Shown here: positions 25,390-33,009 of the stretch, one piece after another
How the letters are laid out: every line of letters starts with the position of its first letter
How positions within the stretch are numbered: the stretch's first letter is position 1
Assembly (NCBI GenBank): GCA_964422195.1
Contig: CAYRAF010000003.1
Span: forward strand, 1 to 42,730
Length of the DNA: 42,730 nt
Reading direction: 5' to 3'
Source: CALVUP01 sp964422195
GTDB taxonomy: Bacteria > Bacillota_I > Bacilli_A > RF39 > UBA660
The notes under the pieces: model-generated
Told to the model about the DNA's origin: nothing
Database searches by the model: none
The model's input: the letters and a program-made list of their open reading frames with translations, nothing else
Made by a program: the position numbers and the translations under genes

Positions 25390-26076
25390 ATGAATTATAT
25401 GATTAAAGATATGCCAAAAAATGAAAGACCTAGAGAAAGACTTTTAAAATATGGAGTAGAAAATTTATCTGATAGTGAATTATTAGCAATTATTTTAAAG
25501 ACAGGTACAAAATCGTCATCAGTAAAAGATATAGCTTTAGAATTATTAAATAGTATAAATGATATAAATGAATTAAAGAATATTACTATTAATAGCTTGA
25601 TTAATATAAGAGGAATAGGTTTGATAAAAGCTATTGAATTAGTAGCTAGTATAGAACTTGGAAAAAGAATGTATTTGGGTAATGATAATAATAATAGATT
25701 ATCTTTATCTAATCCAGAGGAAATATATAAATCAAGTAAATATTTATTTTATGATAAAAAGCAAGAATATTTCTATTGTCTATATTTTGATAACAAACAA
25801 AGATTGATAGAAAGGAAGTTGTTATTTATGGGAACTATTAATAAAAGTATAGTTCATCCTAGGGAAATATTTAAAGAGGCATATTTATTATCTGCATCAT
25901 CAATAGTATGCATGCATAATCATCCAAGTGGAGATGTAAACCCATCAGTAGAAGATATCGAATTAACAAAAGCTTTAGTTGAAATAGGAAAAGTTGCAAA
26001 TATACCAATAATAGATCATATAGTAGTTAGTAATAATTCATATTATAGTTTTTATGAAAATAGTATTTTAAGATGA
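25390..26076 (+). CDS. radC: RadC-family JAB1/MPN metalloprotein
   Basis: A 228-residue RadC protein of normal length. It has an N-terminal helix-hairpin-helix part (RPRERLLKYGVENLSDSELL and IRGIGLIKAIELVAS) and a C-terminal JAMM metalloprotease-like domain with CMHNHPSGDVNPSVED (the His-x-His and Ser/Asp metal ligands). RadC is no longer thought to be a repair enzyme; its biochemical role is open. ATG after GAGGTGA. Its stop overlaps the mreC start (ATGA), so the two are translationally coupled. Confidence 0.94.
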   Translation: MNYMIKDMPKNERPRERLLKYGVENLSDSELLAIILKTGTKSSSVKDIALELLNSINDINELKNITINSLINIRGIGLIKAIELVASIELGKRMYLGNDNNNRLSLSNPEEIYKSSKYLFYDKKQEYFYCLYFDNKQRLIERKLLFMGTINKSIVHPREIFKEAYLLSASSIVCMHNHPSGDVNPSVEDIELTKALVEIGKVANIPIIDHIVVSNNSYYSFYENSILR

Positions 26077-26810
26077 AAGATAAAAAAAAGATTATTGTTT
26101 TATTTGCATACTTAACTATACTATTTTCCTTAACTTATTTTTTAAATGATAATAGAAAAGTTTCATTTATAGAGAGTAATATAAAAAATTATTTAATAGA
26201 TATATATTCTGTTTTTCCTAAAGTTTTTGCTAAAAGTGAAAATATCAATATAACAAAGTACTTGAATGATGATTTAAATAAAGAAATTAATGAATTGAAA
26301 GATTTATTAGAACTTAATCATACTTTAAATGAATTTAACTATGTTAATGCTACAGTAATATCTAGAAATGTTGATTATTGGTTAGATACTATTACTATTG
26401 ATAAAGGAAGTAAAAGTGGAATTAAAGTAAATGATAGTGTAGTAACTAAAAATGGTTTAATTGGTAAAGTAATAACAGTCAATAAAGATAATAGTATAGT
26501 GAGTCTATTAACTAATAGAAATAATTACTATGTTTCTGTAAGTATTAATGATGATAATGGTTTATTATCAGGCTATGATGAAAAGAAAAATTTAATGTTA
26601 GTAAAAGGAATAGATAAAAATAGTGAAATTAAAATTGATGATATAGTGGTAACTAATGGCTTAGGTGGTATATTCCCTAGTGGGATATATGTAGGTAAAG
26701 TAAAAAAAATAGAAAAAGATAATTATGATTTATCTAAAATAGTTTATATAGATATAAAAGATAATTTTAAGAATATCAATTATGTTATGGTATTAGGAAG
26801 AAATAAATGA
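26073..26810 (+). CDS. mreC: Rod shape-determining protein MreC
   Basis: A 245-residue bitopic membrane protein of the elongasome, connecting the cytoskeleton to PBP2 and RodA. It has an N-terminal membrane helix (about residues 8-26), a coiled-coil dimerisation helix (DDLNKEINELKDLLELNHTL) and two beta-barrel domains outside the cell, with typical motifs (TIDKGSKSGIKVNDSVVTKNGLIGKV and VTNGLGGIFPSGIYVGKV). It overlaps radC by ATGA and mreD by ATGA. The usual mreB gene between radC and mreC is absent here. Confidence 0.95.
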   Translation: MKDKKKIIVLFAYLTILFSLTYFLNDNRKVSFIESNIKNYLIDIYSVFPKVFAKSENINITKYLNDDLNKEINELKDLLELNHTLNEFNYVNATVISRNVDYWLDTITIDKGSKSGIKVNDSVVTKNGLIGKVITVNKDNSIVSLLTNRNNYYVSVSINDDNGLLSGYDEKKNLMLVKGIDKNSEIKIDDIVVTNGLGGIFPSGIYVGKVKKIEKDNYDLSKIVYIDIKDNFKNINYVMVLGRNK

Positions 26811-27313
26811 TTTACTTAATTCTATCTTTAGGACTTGTATTACAAGGAGTTTTATCTAATTATTTGCCATTTTATATAAATAATCTATCTTTTTTATCTA
26901 TTAACTTACCTATAATATCTTTAATAATTACATATACTATATTAGAAAGAAAAAAACAAATAAACCTTTTTTATCTTATTTGTTTTATATATGGTATTAT
27001 CTATGATTTATTATTTACTAATACTTTAATTCTGCATAGCTTATTATTTATAATTTTAGGATTTTTAAATAATTTAATTTATAAAAAATTGGAAGATAAA
27101 TTTTTAAATTTTTTGTTAATTATTATAATAAACATCTTTTTATATGATATTTTATTATATTTGTTATTAATACTATTTAAAGAAATAAATTTTAATATTT
27201 TAAGTTTAGTATATAAATTATATAATTCTATATTCTTAAATATTATATATGGAATAACTATCTATTTGCTTACATATAAATATAGGAACAAATTAAAAAC
27301 AAGTATATATTAA
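26807..27313 (+). CDS. mreD: Rod shape-determining protein MreD
   Basis: A 168-residue, very hydrophobic protein with five or six membrane helices and conserved MreD features: an early LVLQGVLSNYLPF helix, then CFIYGIIYDLLFTNTL corresponding to the family's G-x-x-x-D-x-x-x. It forms part of the MreC/MreD complex that adjusts PBP2-RodA activity. The ATG overlaps the end of mreC by 4 bp. It is followed by a strong hairpin, after which spoIVFA begins; minC and minD, found here in Bacillus, are missing. Confidence 0.9.
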   Translation: MIYLILSLGLVLQGVLSNYLPFYINNLSFLSINLPIISLIITYTILERKKQINLFYLICFIYGIIYDLLFTNTLILHSLLFIILGFLNNLIYKKLEDKFLNFLLIIIINIFLYDILLYLLLILFKEINFNILSLVYKLYNSIFLNIIYGITIYLLTYKYRNKLKTSIY

Positions 27314-27323
27314 TACTTGTTTT
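27296..27323 (+). terminator. Hairpin between mreD and spoIVFA
   Basis: 11-bp stem AAAACAAGTAT / ATACTTGTTTT with a 6-nt loop; the T-run is within the stem's right arm. It overlaps the mreD stop and could be partly read through into spoIVFA. Confidence 0.65.
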
Positions 27324-27345
27324 CATATAATATTTTGGTGATACT

Positions 27346-27951
27346 ATGAACATGAATCAATACAAAAAGAATAAAGTTAATTCTAAGAATAACAAAAAAA
27401 CTAAACTTAATAAAATTGTTTTTAGTTTTTTTAATAGATTATTATTAACTATTATAATTTTTTTACTAGCATTAATTATCTGTAAATCTAATATTGATAT
27501 AAAGAATAAAATATATAAATATGTCTATAATACAAATTTTAAATTTTCTGAATTTAATAAAATATATAAAAAGTATTTAGGTGATATTATTCCTGTAGAT
27601 AATGTATTAGATAATAGTAACGAAAAAGAAGTTTTTAATGAAAAATTAAATTATAAAAATGCTAGTATATATAAAGATGGCGTAAAACTTGAAGTAAGCG
27701 ATTCATATCTAGTACCAGCTTTAAAAAGTGGAATTGTTGTTTATATTGGTAATAAAGATGAATATAAGAATACTATTATTATTCAACAAACTAATGGAAT
27801 AGATGTTTGGTATGGTAATATTACTAATACTACAATAAAGATGTATGATTATATAGAAGAAGGTACATTACTTGGAGAAACTAAAGATAATTATTTATAT
27901 ATGGTTTTTGCTAAAGAAGGGAAGTTTTTAAATTATAAAGACTATATTTAA
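27346..27951 (+). CDS. spoIVFA: SpoIVFA-like protein with a degenerate LytM (M23) domain
   Basis: A 201-residue protein with a basic, Asn/Lys-rich N-terminus, one membrane helix (about residues 33-48) and a C-terminal LytM fold: YLVPALKSGIVVYIG, YKNTIIIQQTNGIDVWYGNI and YIEEGTLLGET. The zinc His residues of active M23 peptidases are absent (the final motif is YGNI), as expected of a regulatory SpoIVFA. SpoIVFA and BofA hold the SpoIVFB protease inactive in the outer forespore membrane of Bacillus until SpoIVB cuts SpoIVFA. The call is supported by the M50 protease gene overlapping its 3' end. ATG after TTGGTGAT. Confidence 0.85.
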   Translation: MNMNQYKKNKVNSKNNKKTKLNKIVFSFFNRLLLTIIIFLLALIICKSNIDIKNKIYKYVYNTNFKFSEFNKIYKKYLGDIIPVDNVLDNSNEKEVFNEKLNYKNASIYKDGVKLEVSDSYLVPALKSGIVVYIGNKDEYKNTIIIQQTNGIDVWYGNITNTTIKMYDYIEEGTLLGETKDNYLYMVFAKEGKFLNYKDYI

Positions 27952-28684
27952 TAAAGTTAATATAAACCCATTTACTTTTATTATTATATTTATCTATTTA
28001 TTATCAGGTTATATAAAAGATTTTATTGTTTACTTTATTATTATATTTATTCATGAACTAGGTCACTCTATAACAGGAATATTATTAGGATGGAAATTAA
28101 AAGCAATAGAGATTTATCCTTTTGGAGGATGTTCTAAATTTGATGAAGATATTAATAAACCTATAAATGAAGAATTACTAATATTAATTATGGGGCCTCT
28201 TTTACAAGTAATGATATTTAGTTTATTTAAAAATAATTTAGTTTATAAATATAATTTGTCTATATTATTATTTAACTTAATTCCTATATATCCATTAGAT
28301 GGAGGAAGAATACTTAATTTATTGTTTAATAAAAGAATATCCTACATAAAAAGTTTAAGTTTATCTATATTTATATCGTTTATAATAATAATATTATTAT
28401 TTATAATAAGTATTAAGTATAAACTATTAATTAACTTTATTTCTATATTATGCTTTTTATTATCATTAATAATAAAAGAACATAATTATAAAAGTTATTA
28501 TTTTAATAAGTTTAAATTAGAAAGAATTCTTCATAAATATAATTTTAAGAAAAATAAGATTATAAAAAGTGATAAAGAAATGATGAGAGATAATAAACAT
28601 ATATTCTTTATAAATAATCATTATCTTACAGAGAAAGAATATTTAACAAAAAGACAAAATAAAAAATCACACTTATCAGTGTGA
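27932..28684 (+). CDS. spoIVFB: SpoIVFB-type intramembrane M50 metalloprotease with a probable ATT start
   Basis: Site-2 protease that in Bacillus releases sigma-K from pro-sigma-K in the mother cell. Read from 27932 it gives 250 residues (B. subtilis has 288). The zinc motif HELGH (His41, Glu42, His45) lies in the first membrane segments; YPFGGC and NLIPIYPLDGGRIL (Asp about residue 123) follow, and a C-terminal soluble part completes it. The frame is closed by a TAA at 27929-27931 and has no ATG, GTG or TTG before HELGH. The first ATG in frame is at 28190, after the active site. An AAGGGAAG ribosome site precedes the ATT at 27932 by 9 bases, and the N-terminus (IIKTIFNKVNINPFTF) then fits the family. 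It overlaps spoIVFA by 20 bp. Confidence 0.8.
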   Translation: MIKTIFNKVNINPFTFIIIFIYLLSGYIKDFIVYFIIIFIHELGHSITGILLGWKLKAIEIYPFGGCSKFDEDINKPINEELLILIMGPLLQVMIFSLFKNNLVYKYNLSILLFNLIPIYPLDGGRILNLLFNKRISYIKSLSLSIFISFIIIILLFIISIKYKLLINFISILCFLLSLIIKEHNYKSYYFNKFKLERILHKYNFKKNKIIKSDKEMMRDNKHIFFINNHYLTEKEYLTKRQNKKSHLSV

Positions 28685-28695
28685 TTATTATTTTA
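28663..28695 (+). terminator. Terminator after spoIVFB
   Basis: 8-bp stem ATCACACT / AGTGTGAT, TATC loop, then TATTATTTT; it overlaps the stop codon. The tail is only moderately T-rich. Confidence 0.6.
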
Positions 28696-28698
28696 ATT

Positions 28699-28774
28699 TG
28701 GTGGAGAATAGGAGGATCGAACTCCTGACCTCCACGGTGCAAACGTGGCGCTCTCCCAGCTGAGCTAATTCCCC
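28699..28774 (-). tRNA. tRNA-Ala (anticodon TGC)
   Basis: Full cloverleaf on the minus strand: acceptor GGGGAAT / ATTCTCC with the G3-U70 pair that marks alanine tRNAs, D arm GCTC..GAGC, anticodon stem CCACG / CGTGG with loop TTTGCAC (TGC), T arm AGGAG-TTCGATC-CTCCT, and encoded ACCA. 76 nt. Confidence 0.97.
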
Positions 28775-28793
28775 ATGTCAAACATGTAAATAA

Positions 28794-28823
28794 ACTATAT
28801 CACAAATTATGCTTGAAAGTCAA
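28794..28823 (-). promoter_or_regulatory. Promoter of tRNA-Ala
   Basis: TTGACT, 18 bp, TATAGT on the minus strand, with TGA immediately before the -10; 20 bp from the mature tRNA 5' end. Confidence 0.65.
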
Positions 28824-28892
28824 TATTTTTTTTATTTTTTGTATTTTGTATAAATTTATTAATAATATACAAACTAATATGGGAGGAAAATT

Positions 28893-29330
28893 ATGAAAAA
28901 GGAAGAAACTGAAGTAAATGTTTTAGATGAATTAAATAAGGGTGCTTGTATGGGCAGAGATGCTATTCATTATATTATTGAGAAAGTTGAGGATAAATCA
29001 TTAAAGGTTTTACTTGAAAAACAATATCAAGAATATGTAAGTATTTTAGAAGAAATTAAATCTATATATCCAGAATATAGTGAAAAAGAGCCTCATGAAA
29101 CTAATCCAATGAATAGATTTATGACTTGGTGTGGAATTGAAATGAGAACTATGAATGATGATAGTGATTCAAAAATAACGGAATTATTATTACAAGGAAC
29201 TAATATGGGTATAATTGAAGGAAGAAGATTATTAAATCATAAAGGAACTGATAAAGAAGTACATAATCTCCTTCAAAAGTATGTAAATATGCAAGAAGAA
29301 ATTGTCGAAAACTTAAAAAAGTTTTTATGA
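28893..29330 (+). CDS. Ferritin-like four-helix protein (DUF2383-like)
   Basis: A 145-residue, all-helical protein. Two similar helix pairs are visible: NKGACMGRDAIHYIIEKVED with LKVLLEKQYQEYVSILEEI, then LLLQGTNMGIIEGRRLLNHK with VHNLLQKYVNMQEEIVENL. This pattern resembles small ferritin-like or PA2169/DUF2383 bundles. Glu and His residues are present but I cannot confirm a complete metal site. Starts at ATG after a strong GGGAGG site; no signal peptide. It stands alone between tRNA-Ala (opposite strand) and murI. Confidence 0.65.
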   Translation: MKKEETEVNVLDELNKGACMGRDAIHYIIEKVEDKSLKVLLEKQYQEYVSILEEIKSIYPEYSEKEPHETNPMNRFMTWCGIEMRTMNDDSDSKITELLLQGTNMGIIEGRRLLNHKGTDKEVHNLLQKYVNMQEEIVENLKKFL

Positions 29331-29354
29331 AAAGTGCTTAAATGCACTTTTTTT
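29330..29354 (+). terminator. Rho-independent terminator
   Basis: AAAAGTGC / GCACTTTT stem, TTAAAT loop, T7 run; it overlaps the stop codon. Confidence 0.8.
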
Positions 29355-29378
29355 GCTATAATAAAATAGAGGTGTAAT

Positions 29379-30107
29379 ATGATCGGCATATTTGATTCAG
29401 GAATAGGTGGAGCAACTGTATTAAAAGAGATAATAAGATTACTTCCAAATTATAAATATATTTATTATAGTGATTCTATAAATAATCCTTATGGTGAAAA
29501 AAGTGATGAAGAATTATATGCGATAGTAAAAAATATAGTAAATTATTTTATAGAAAGAAAATGCAGAATAATTGTTATAGCGTGTAATACAGCAAGTGCA
29601 AAATGTGTTAAAAGATTAAGAGAAGAGTATAATGATATTATATTTATTGCTACAGAACCGGCTTATAAAATGGTACATGATTATAATTTTAATGGAAAAA
29701 CTATAGTAATGGCTACTAAAGGTACAATTGAAAGTGAAAAATTTTTAGCTTTATATCATAAGTATGATAATCATAAAACAATATTAAAACCTTGTATAGG
29801 ACTCGCAGAGTTGATTGAACAAAATAAACAGGAAGAAATAGATAAATATTTAAAAGAGAAATTAAGTGGTTATAAAGATATAGAAAATGTAGTTTTAGGA
29901 TGTACTCATTATCCCTTAATAAAAGATAATATTAAGAAAGTACTTGGTAATGTTAATTTTTTTGATGGAAGTATAGGTATAGCAAATGAATTAAAGAGAA
30001 AAGTAGAAGACTTAAGAATAGAAAAAATAAGAGATTTGGAAATAGAGTTTATTGATTCTAGTAGTAATGAACTTAAGAAAAAAAGGTTTTATGAGGTTAT
30101 TAAATAA
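29379..30107 (+). CDS. murI: Glutamate racemase MurI
   Basis: Makes D-glutamate for peptidoglycan by a two-cysteine mechanism. The 242-residue protein shows IGIFDSGIGG (residues 2-11, with the conserved Asp and Ser), YYSDSINNPYGEKS, the first catalytic Cys69 in VIACNTASA, and the second, Cys175, in GCTHYPL. Length is slightly short (usually 255-270) because the C-terminus is trimmed. The ATG follows AGAGGTG; a terminator begins at the stop. Confidence 0.96.
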   Translation: MIGIFDSGIGGATVLKEIIRLLPNYKYIYYSDSINNPYGEKSDEELYAIVKNIVNYFIERKCRIIVIACNTASAKCVKRLREEYNDIIFIATEPAYKMVHDYNFNGKTIVMATKGTIESEKFLALYHKYDNHKTILKPCIGLAELIEQNKQEEIDKYLKEKLSGYKDIENVVLGCTHYPLIKDNIKKVLGNVNFFDGSIGIANELKRKVEDLRIEKIRDLEIEFIDSSSNELKKKRFYEVIK

Positions 30108-30116
30108 CCTTTTTTA
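30094..30116 (+). terminator. Terminator overlapping the murI stop
   Basis: AGGTTA / TAACCT stem within a near-palindrome, followed by TTTTTT. Confidence 0.65.
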
Positions 30117-30145
30117 TTTACATATTTATAATAATATGATATAAT
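30117..30145 (+). promoter_or_regulatory. Sigma-A promoter with extended -10
   Basis: TTTACA, 17 bp, TATAAT with TGA immediately upstream; 25 bp before the ATG at 30171. Confidence 0.7.
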
Positions 30146-30170
30146 TTAGAAAGTTTTAGGGGGGTATACT

Positions 30171-31064
30171 ATGGAAAAAAGGATAATAACGATTGATGAA
30201 TTATATCAAAATCCTCCAATATCAACATCAGATCTTATGCGAATATATAAAACAGATGATCATAAAATATTAAAAGTATTTAAAGAATATGATGATATAA
30301 GTTCTGTTTTTAAAGAAAATGTTAATCATTCTATAGAAAATGGTAATAACATATATCATGATGGGTGTGAATGCGCATATGATTATGTAGAAAAAGTAAG
30401 AAATATAACTGAATCTAAAGTATTAGTCGCAGATGAATTTAAATTAATAAAGGGAGTTAGTTTACCTGAGTGTGCATATTATGATAAAGCTGGTAAGTTT
30501 ATTGGTTTTTCACAACCATTATATTATTATATGGATTTATACCAATATTTAAGAAGACCACAAAATAAAAAAGAGTTGTGCGAGATTATTTTAAAAGTTT
30601 CATCAATTATTAAACAATGTAATGAAAATGGTATTAATATAGTGGATTTAGGAAATTATACTAACATATTAGTAGGACCTTTATTAGAAGTAATGTTAAT
30701 AGATTATGATGATTTTCAGATTGGAGATTCAATATCTTTTATGGAATCAGCAACTTTTTGGAGGGATGATACTCCAATTCTTAGTCATCCAAAATATTAC
30801 AATGAAAAAAAAGGATTAATTACTACTAATTTTGATAAAATGGCTATGACAAATATGGCAACTTATATTTTATTTAATGAAGATATCATTAATAGTTCTA
30901 GTAAAGAAAGTAAAGAATTACAATTAAAAGCATTAAATGGTGAAAAAGTAGATTATACGAGAATACAACCAGAATTTAGAGACTGTGTTAATTTATTATT
31001 TAATTTAAATAAAGATAATATTTATCCAGATGATGCGATTAAAAGTTATATGAAAAGACTATAA
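30171..31064 (+). CDS. Protein-kinase-like fold protein, possibly a pseudokinase
   Basis: A 297-residue soluble protein with a degenerate kinase layout. In the N-lobe a DDHKILKVFKEY strand carries a candidate ATP-binding Lys35. A hinge-like PLYYYMDLYQYLRRP segment follows at about 115-130. The catalytic-loop equivalent is GINIVDLGNYTNILV (Asp159, Asn165; the usual His before it is replaced), and a metal-binding strand VMLIDYDDF (Asp178, Asp180 or Asp181) stands in for DFG. A helical C-lobe ends the protein. This order (K, D...N, D) is that of kinases and aminoglycoside-phosphotransferase-like enzymes. The substrate is unknown. ATG with a GGGGGG-rich ribosome site; monocistronic. Confidence 0.6.
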   Translation: MEKRIITIDELYQNPPISTSDLMRIYKTDDHKILKVFKEYDDISSVFKENVNHSIENGNNIYHDGCECAYDYVEKVRNITESKVLVADEFKLIKGVSLPECAYYDKAGKFIGFSQPLYYYMDLYQYLRRPQNKKELCEIILKVSSIIKQCNENGINIVDLGNYTNILVGPLLEVMLIDYDDFQIGDSISFMESATFWRDDTPILSHPKYYNEKKGLITTNFDKMAMTNMATYILFNEDIINSSSKESKELQLKALNGEKVDYTRIQPEFRDCVNLLFNLNKDNIYPDDAIKSYMKRL

Positions 31065-31075
31065 GTCTTTTTTTG
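31053..31075 (+). terminator. Terminator overlapping a stop codon
   Basis: AAAAGACT / AGTCTTTT stem with a 3-nt loop and T-run. Confidence 0.75.
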
Positions 31076-31080
31076 TTTAC

Positions 31081-31109
31081 TTGTATAATTTAAAAAAATA
31101 AGTTATAAT
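31081..31109 (+). promoter_or_regulatory. Sigma-A promoter of the CapA-like gene
   Basis: TTGTAT, 17 bp, TATAAT; leaves a leader of about 55 nt before the ATG at 31169. Confidence 0.65.
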
Positions 31110-31168
31110 TCTTATAGTGTAGAAAAAATAAAAAAAAAGATTATGTTATATAGAAGTAGAGGTGTATT

Positions 31169-32359
31169 ATGAAAAGAGCAAAACATAGAAAGAAAAGAAA
31201 ATTAAAGAAAGGCTTTAAGTTTTTATTAATTATAATTTTATTAGGTATTATATCAGTCGCAGGTTTTTACACATATAAAGAGTTTAGTAAAAGTCCTAAA
31301 ACAAAGAAAGTAGTTAAAAAAGAAGAAAAACCAAAAGAAACTACATATGAAGCATCAATGATAATGGTAGGTGACTGTTTAATACATAGTTCGGTTTATT
31401 ATGATGCTAGAACTAATAATGGTGGATATGATTTTAAACCAATGATTAAAAATATTAAACCAGTTATTCAACAGTATGATTTAGCTTATTATAATCAAGA
31501 AACTATTTTAGGTGGAAAGGAGTTAGGACTTTCTACATATCCACAGTTTAATTCACCATATGAAGTAGGAGATGCATTTATAGATGCAGGATTTAATATG
31601 GTATCTTTGGCAAATAATCATAGTATGGATAGAGGAACAAAAGCTTTAGATAATTCAATTGCTTATTGGAAAAAACATGAGGATGTATATTGGGCAGGTA
31701 CTTATTCTTCATTTGAAGAAAGAGATACTGCTAAAATAGGAGAAAAAAATGGCATTAAGTATGCGATGCTATCTTATACTACAGTTAATAATGGGCTTTC
31801 AACTCCTGCAGGTAAAGAATACTATGTAAATATGTATAGTAATGAACTTGCAAAGGCAGATGTAGAAAGAGTAAAAGATCAAGTAGATGTAGTTATGGTT
31901 GCTATGCATTGGGGAACTGAATATAATGAAGGTGCTATAGATGATGAACAAAGAGAAATCGCTAAGTATTTATCAGATTTAGGTGTTGATATTATTATTG
32001 GGGCACATCCTCATGTAATTGAACCTATTGAATATGTAGGTGATACATTAGTTATTTATTCATTAGGAAACTTCTTATCTGGTCAAATAGAGCCACAGAA
32101 TATGACTGGATTAATGGTAGGACTAAATATAAAGAAAACAGAAACTACCAAAGGAAAAGAAGTAATTGATAAAAAGGTAGAAATTGGTGATGTAACCGCA
32201 GAATTTGTCTTTACTTATTTTACCCCAGGAGCATATACAAACTTTAAGATGTATAGATATAGTCAACTTAATAATGACTTATTATATGGATATAAAGATT
32301 ATATGAAAAGATGGAAAAATGACATTGGTAATCCAGATTTTGTAAAAGTAATAGAGTAG
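31169..32359 (+). CDS. CapA/PgsA-family metallophosphatase-like membrane protein
   Basis: A 396-residue protein: basic N-terminus (KRAKHRKKRKLKK), membrane helix (about residues 16-36), linker, then the PGA_cap domain. Motifs include SMIMVGDCLIH, YYNQETILGG, NMVSLANNHSMDRG, VMVAMHWGTEYNEG and DIIIGAHPHVIEPIEY followed by YSLGNFLSGQ. These form the metal-binding site of the calcineurin-like family that includes CapA/PgsA (poly-gamma-glutamate capsule export) and many surface proteins of unknown substrate. No capB or capC lies nearby, so a capsule role is not shown. ATG after AGAGGTG; a hairpin overlaps the stop. Confidence 0.9.
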   Translation: MKRAKHRKKRKLKKGFKFLLIIILLGIISVAGFYTYKEFSKSPKTKKVVKKEEKPKETTYEASMIMVGDCLIHSSVYYDARTNNGGYDFKPMIKNIKPVIQQYDLAYYNQETILGGKELGLSTYPQFNSPYEVGDAFIDAGFNMVSLANNHSMDRGTKALDNSIAYWKKHEDVYWAGTYSSFEERDTAKIGEKNGIKYAMLSYTTVNNGLSTPAGKEYYVNMYSNELAKADVERVKDQVDVVMVAMHWGTEYNEGAIDDEQREIAKYLSDLGVDIIIGAHPHVIEPIEYVGDTLVIYSLGNFLSGQIEPQNMTGLMVGLNIKKTETTKGKEVIDKKVEIGDVTAEFVFTYFTPGAYTNFKMYRYSQLNNDLLYGYKDYMKRWKNDIGNPDFVKVIE

Positions 32360-32375
32360 TTTCTACTCTTTTTTA
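32353..32375 (+). terminator. Terminator overlapping a stop codon
   Basis: AGAGTAG / CTACTCT stem with TTT loop and T-run. Confidence 0.75.
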
Positions 32376-32387
32376 AGTGAGGTATAT

Positions 32388-32909
32388 ATGAAAATAGAAA
32401 TAGTAAAAACAGGATATTTAGAAGAAAACTGTTATATTTTAATTAAGAATAGTAAATGTTTAATAATAGATCCTGGAGATGATTTTGAGAATATAGAAAA
32501 AGTATCTTCAAAGTATGAAATTCTTGCTATTTTAATAACTCATAATCATTTTGATCATGTAGGTGCTTTAAAAGAATTTATTAGTAAATATAATCCTATA
32601 ATTTATGATAGAAATAATTTAAAAGAAAAAGAATATAAAATAGATTGTTTTAAATTTTATGTTATTTATACACCTGGTCATACTATGGATTCAATCAGTT
32701 ATTATTTTGAAGAAGAAAAATCTATATTTGTAGGAGATTTTATTTTTAAAGAAAGTATAGGAAGAACTGATTTAGGTGGAGATAATAATGAAATGATAAA
32801 GTCTATAAATAAAATAAAAAAATATCCAAAAAATATAACTATTTATCCAGGACATGGAGAAACTACAACATTAGAACAAGAAATAAATAATAATCCCTAT
32901 ATAAAATAG
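32388..32909 (+). CDS. Metallo-beta-lactamase-fold hydrolase (glyoxalase II/YqgX-like)
   Basis: A 173-residue single-domain hydrolase. Zinc motifs are complete: THNHFDHVG (His52, His54, Asp56, His57), TPGHT (His98), FVGDFIF (Asp117) and YPGHG (His156). The GRTDLGG segment after Asp117 is typical of the glyoxalase II-like subgroup including YqgX; it lacks the C-terminal domain of true glyoxalase II. Substrate unknown. The start ATG follows GAGGTAT 28 bp after the CapA-like gene, with a hairpin between, so it may depend on read-through or its own promoter. Confidence 0.92.
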   Translation: MKIEIVKTGYLEENCYILIKNSKCLIIDPGDDFENIEKVSSKYEILAILITHNHFDHVGALKEFISKYNPIIYDRNNLKEKEYKIDCFKFYVIYTPGHTMDSISYYFEEEKSIFVGDFIFKESIGRTDLGGDNNEMIKSINKIKKYPKNITIYPGHGETTTLEQEINNNPYIK

Positions 32910-32937
32910 TTTTACGTCAAGTAAAACCTATTTTTTC
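32903..32937 (+). terminator. Rho-independent terminator
   Basis: AAAATAGTTTTAC pairs with GTAAAACCTATTTT (one bulged C), 5-nt loop, T-run. Confidence 0.75.
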
Positions 32938-32955
32938 TATAAATATACAAATTTC

Positions 32956-32984
32956 TTGACTTAATTAAATTACTTTGATACTAT
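32956..32984 (+). promoter_or_regulatory. Promoter of the cohesin-like/LRR operon
   Basis: TTGACT, 17 bp, TACTAT with TGA immediately upstream; 25 bp before the ATG at 33010. Confidence 0.7.
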
Positions 32985-33009
32985 TAATACAGAATAGGAG
33001 AGATGCGAA

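Noticed and set aside
27301..27345. CATATAAT at 27324-27331 as a sigma-E -10 for spoIVFA
   Set aside because: A transcript from it would start at about 27338, inside the ribosome site GGTG (27337-27340), leaving no usable leader.
28190..28684. A 164-residue membrane protein starting at ATG 28190
   Set aside because: It has no ribosome site and would lack HELGH, while homologous M50 sequence continues upstream to 27932.
29300..29315. ATTGTCGAA as a Spo0A box
   Set aside because: It lies inside the coding sequence of the ferritin-like gene, near its end and far from any promoter.
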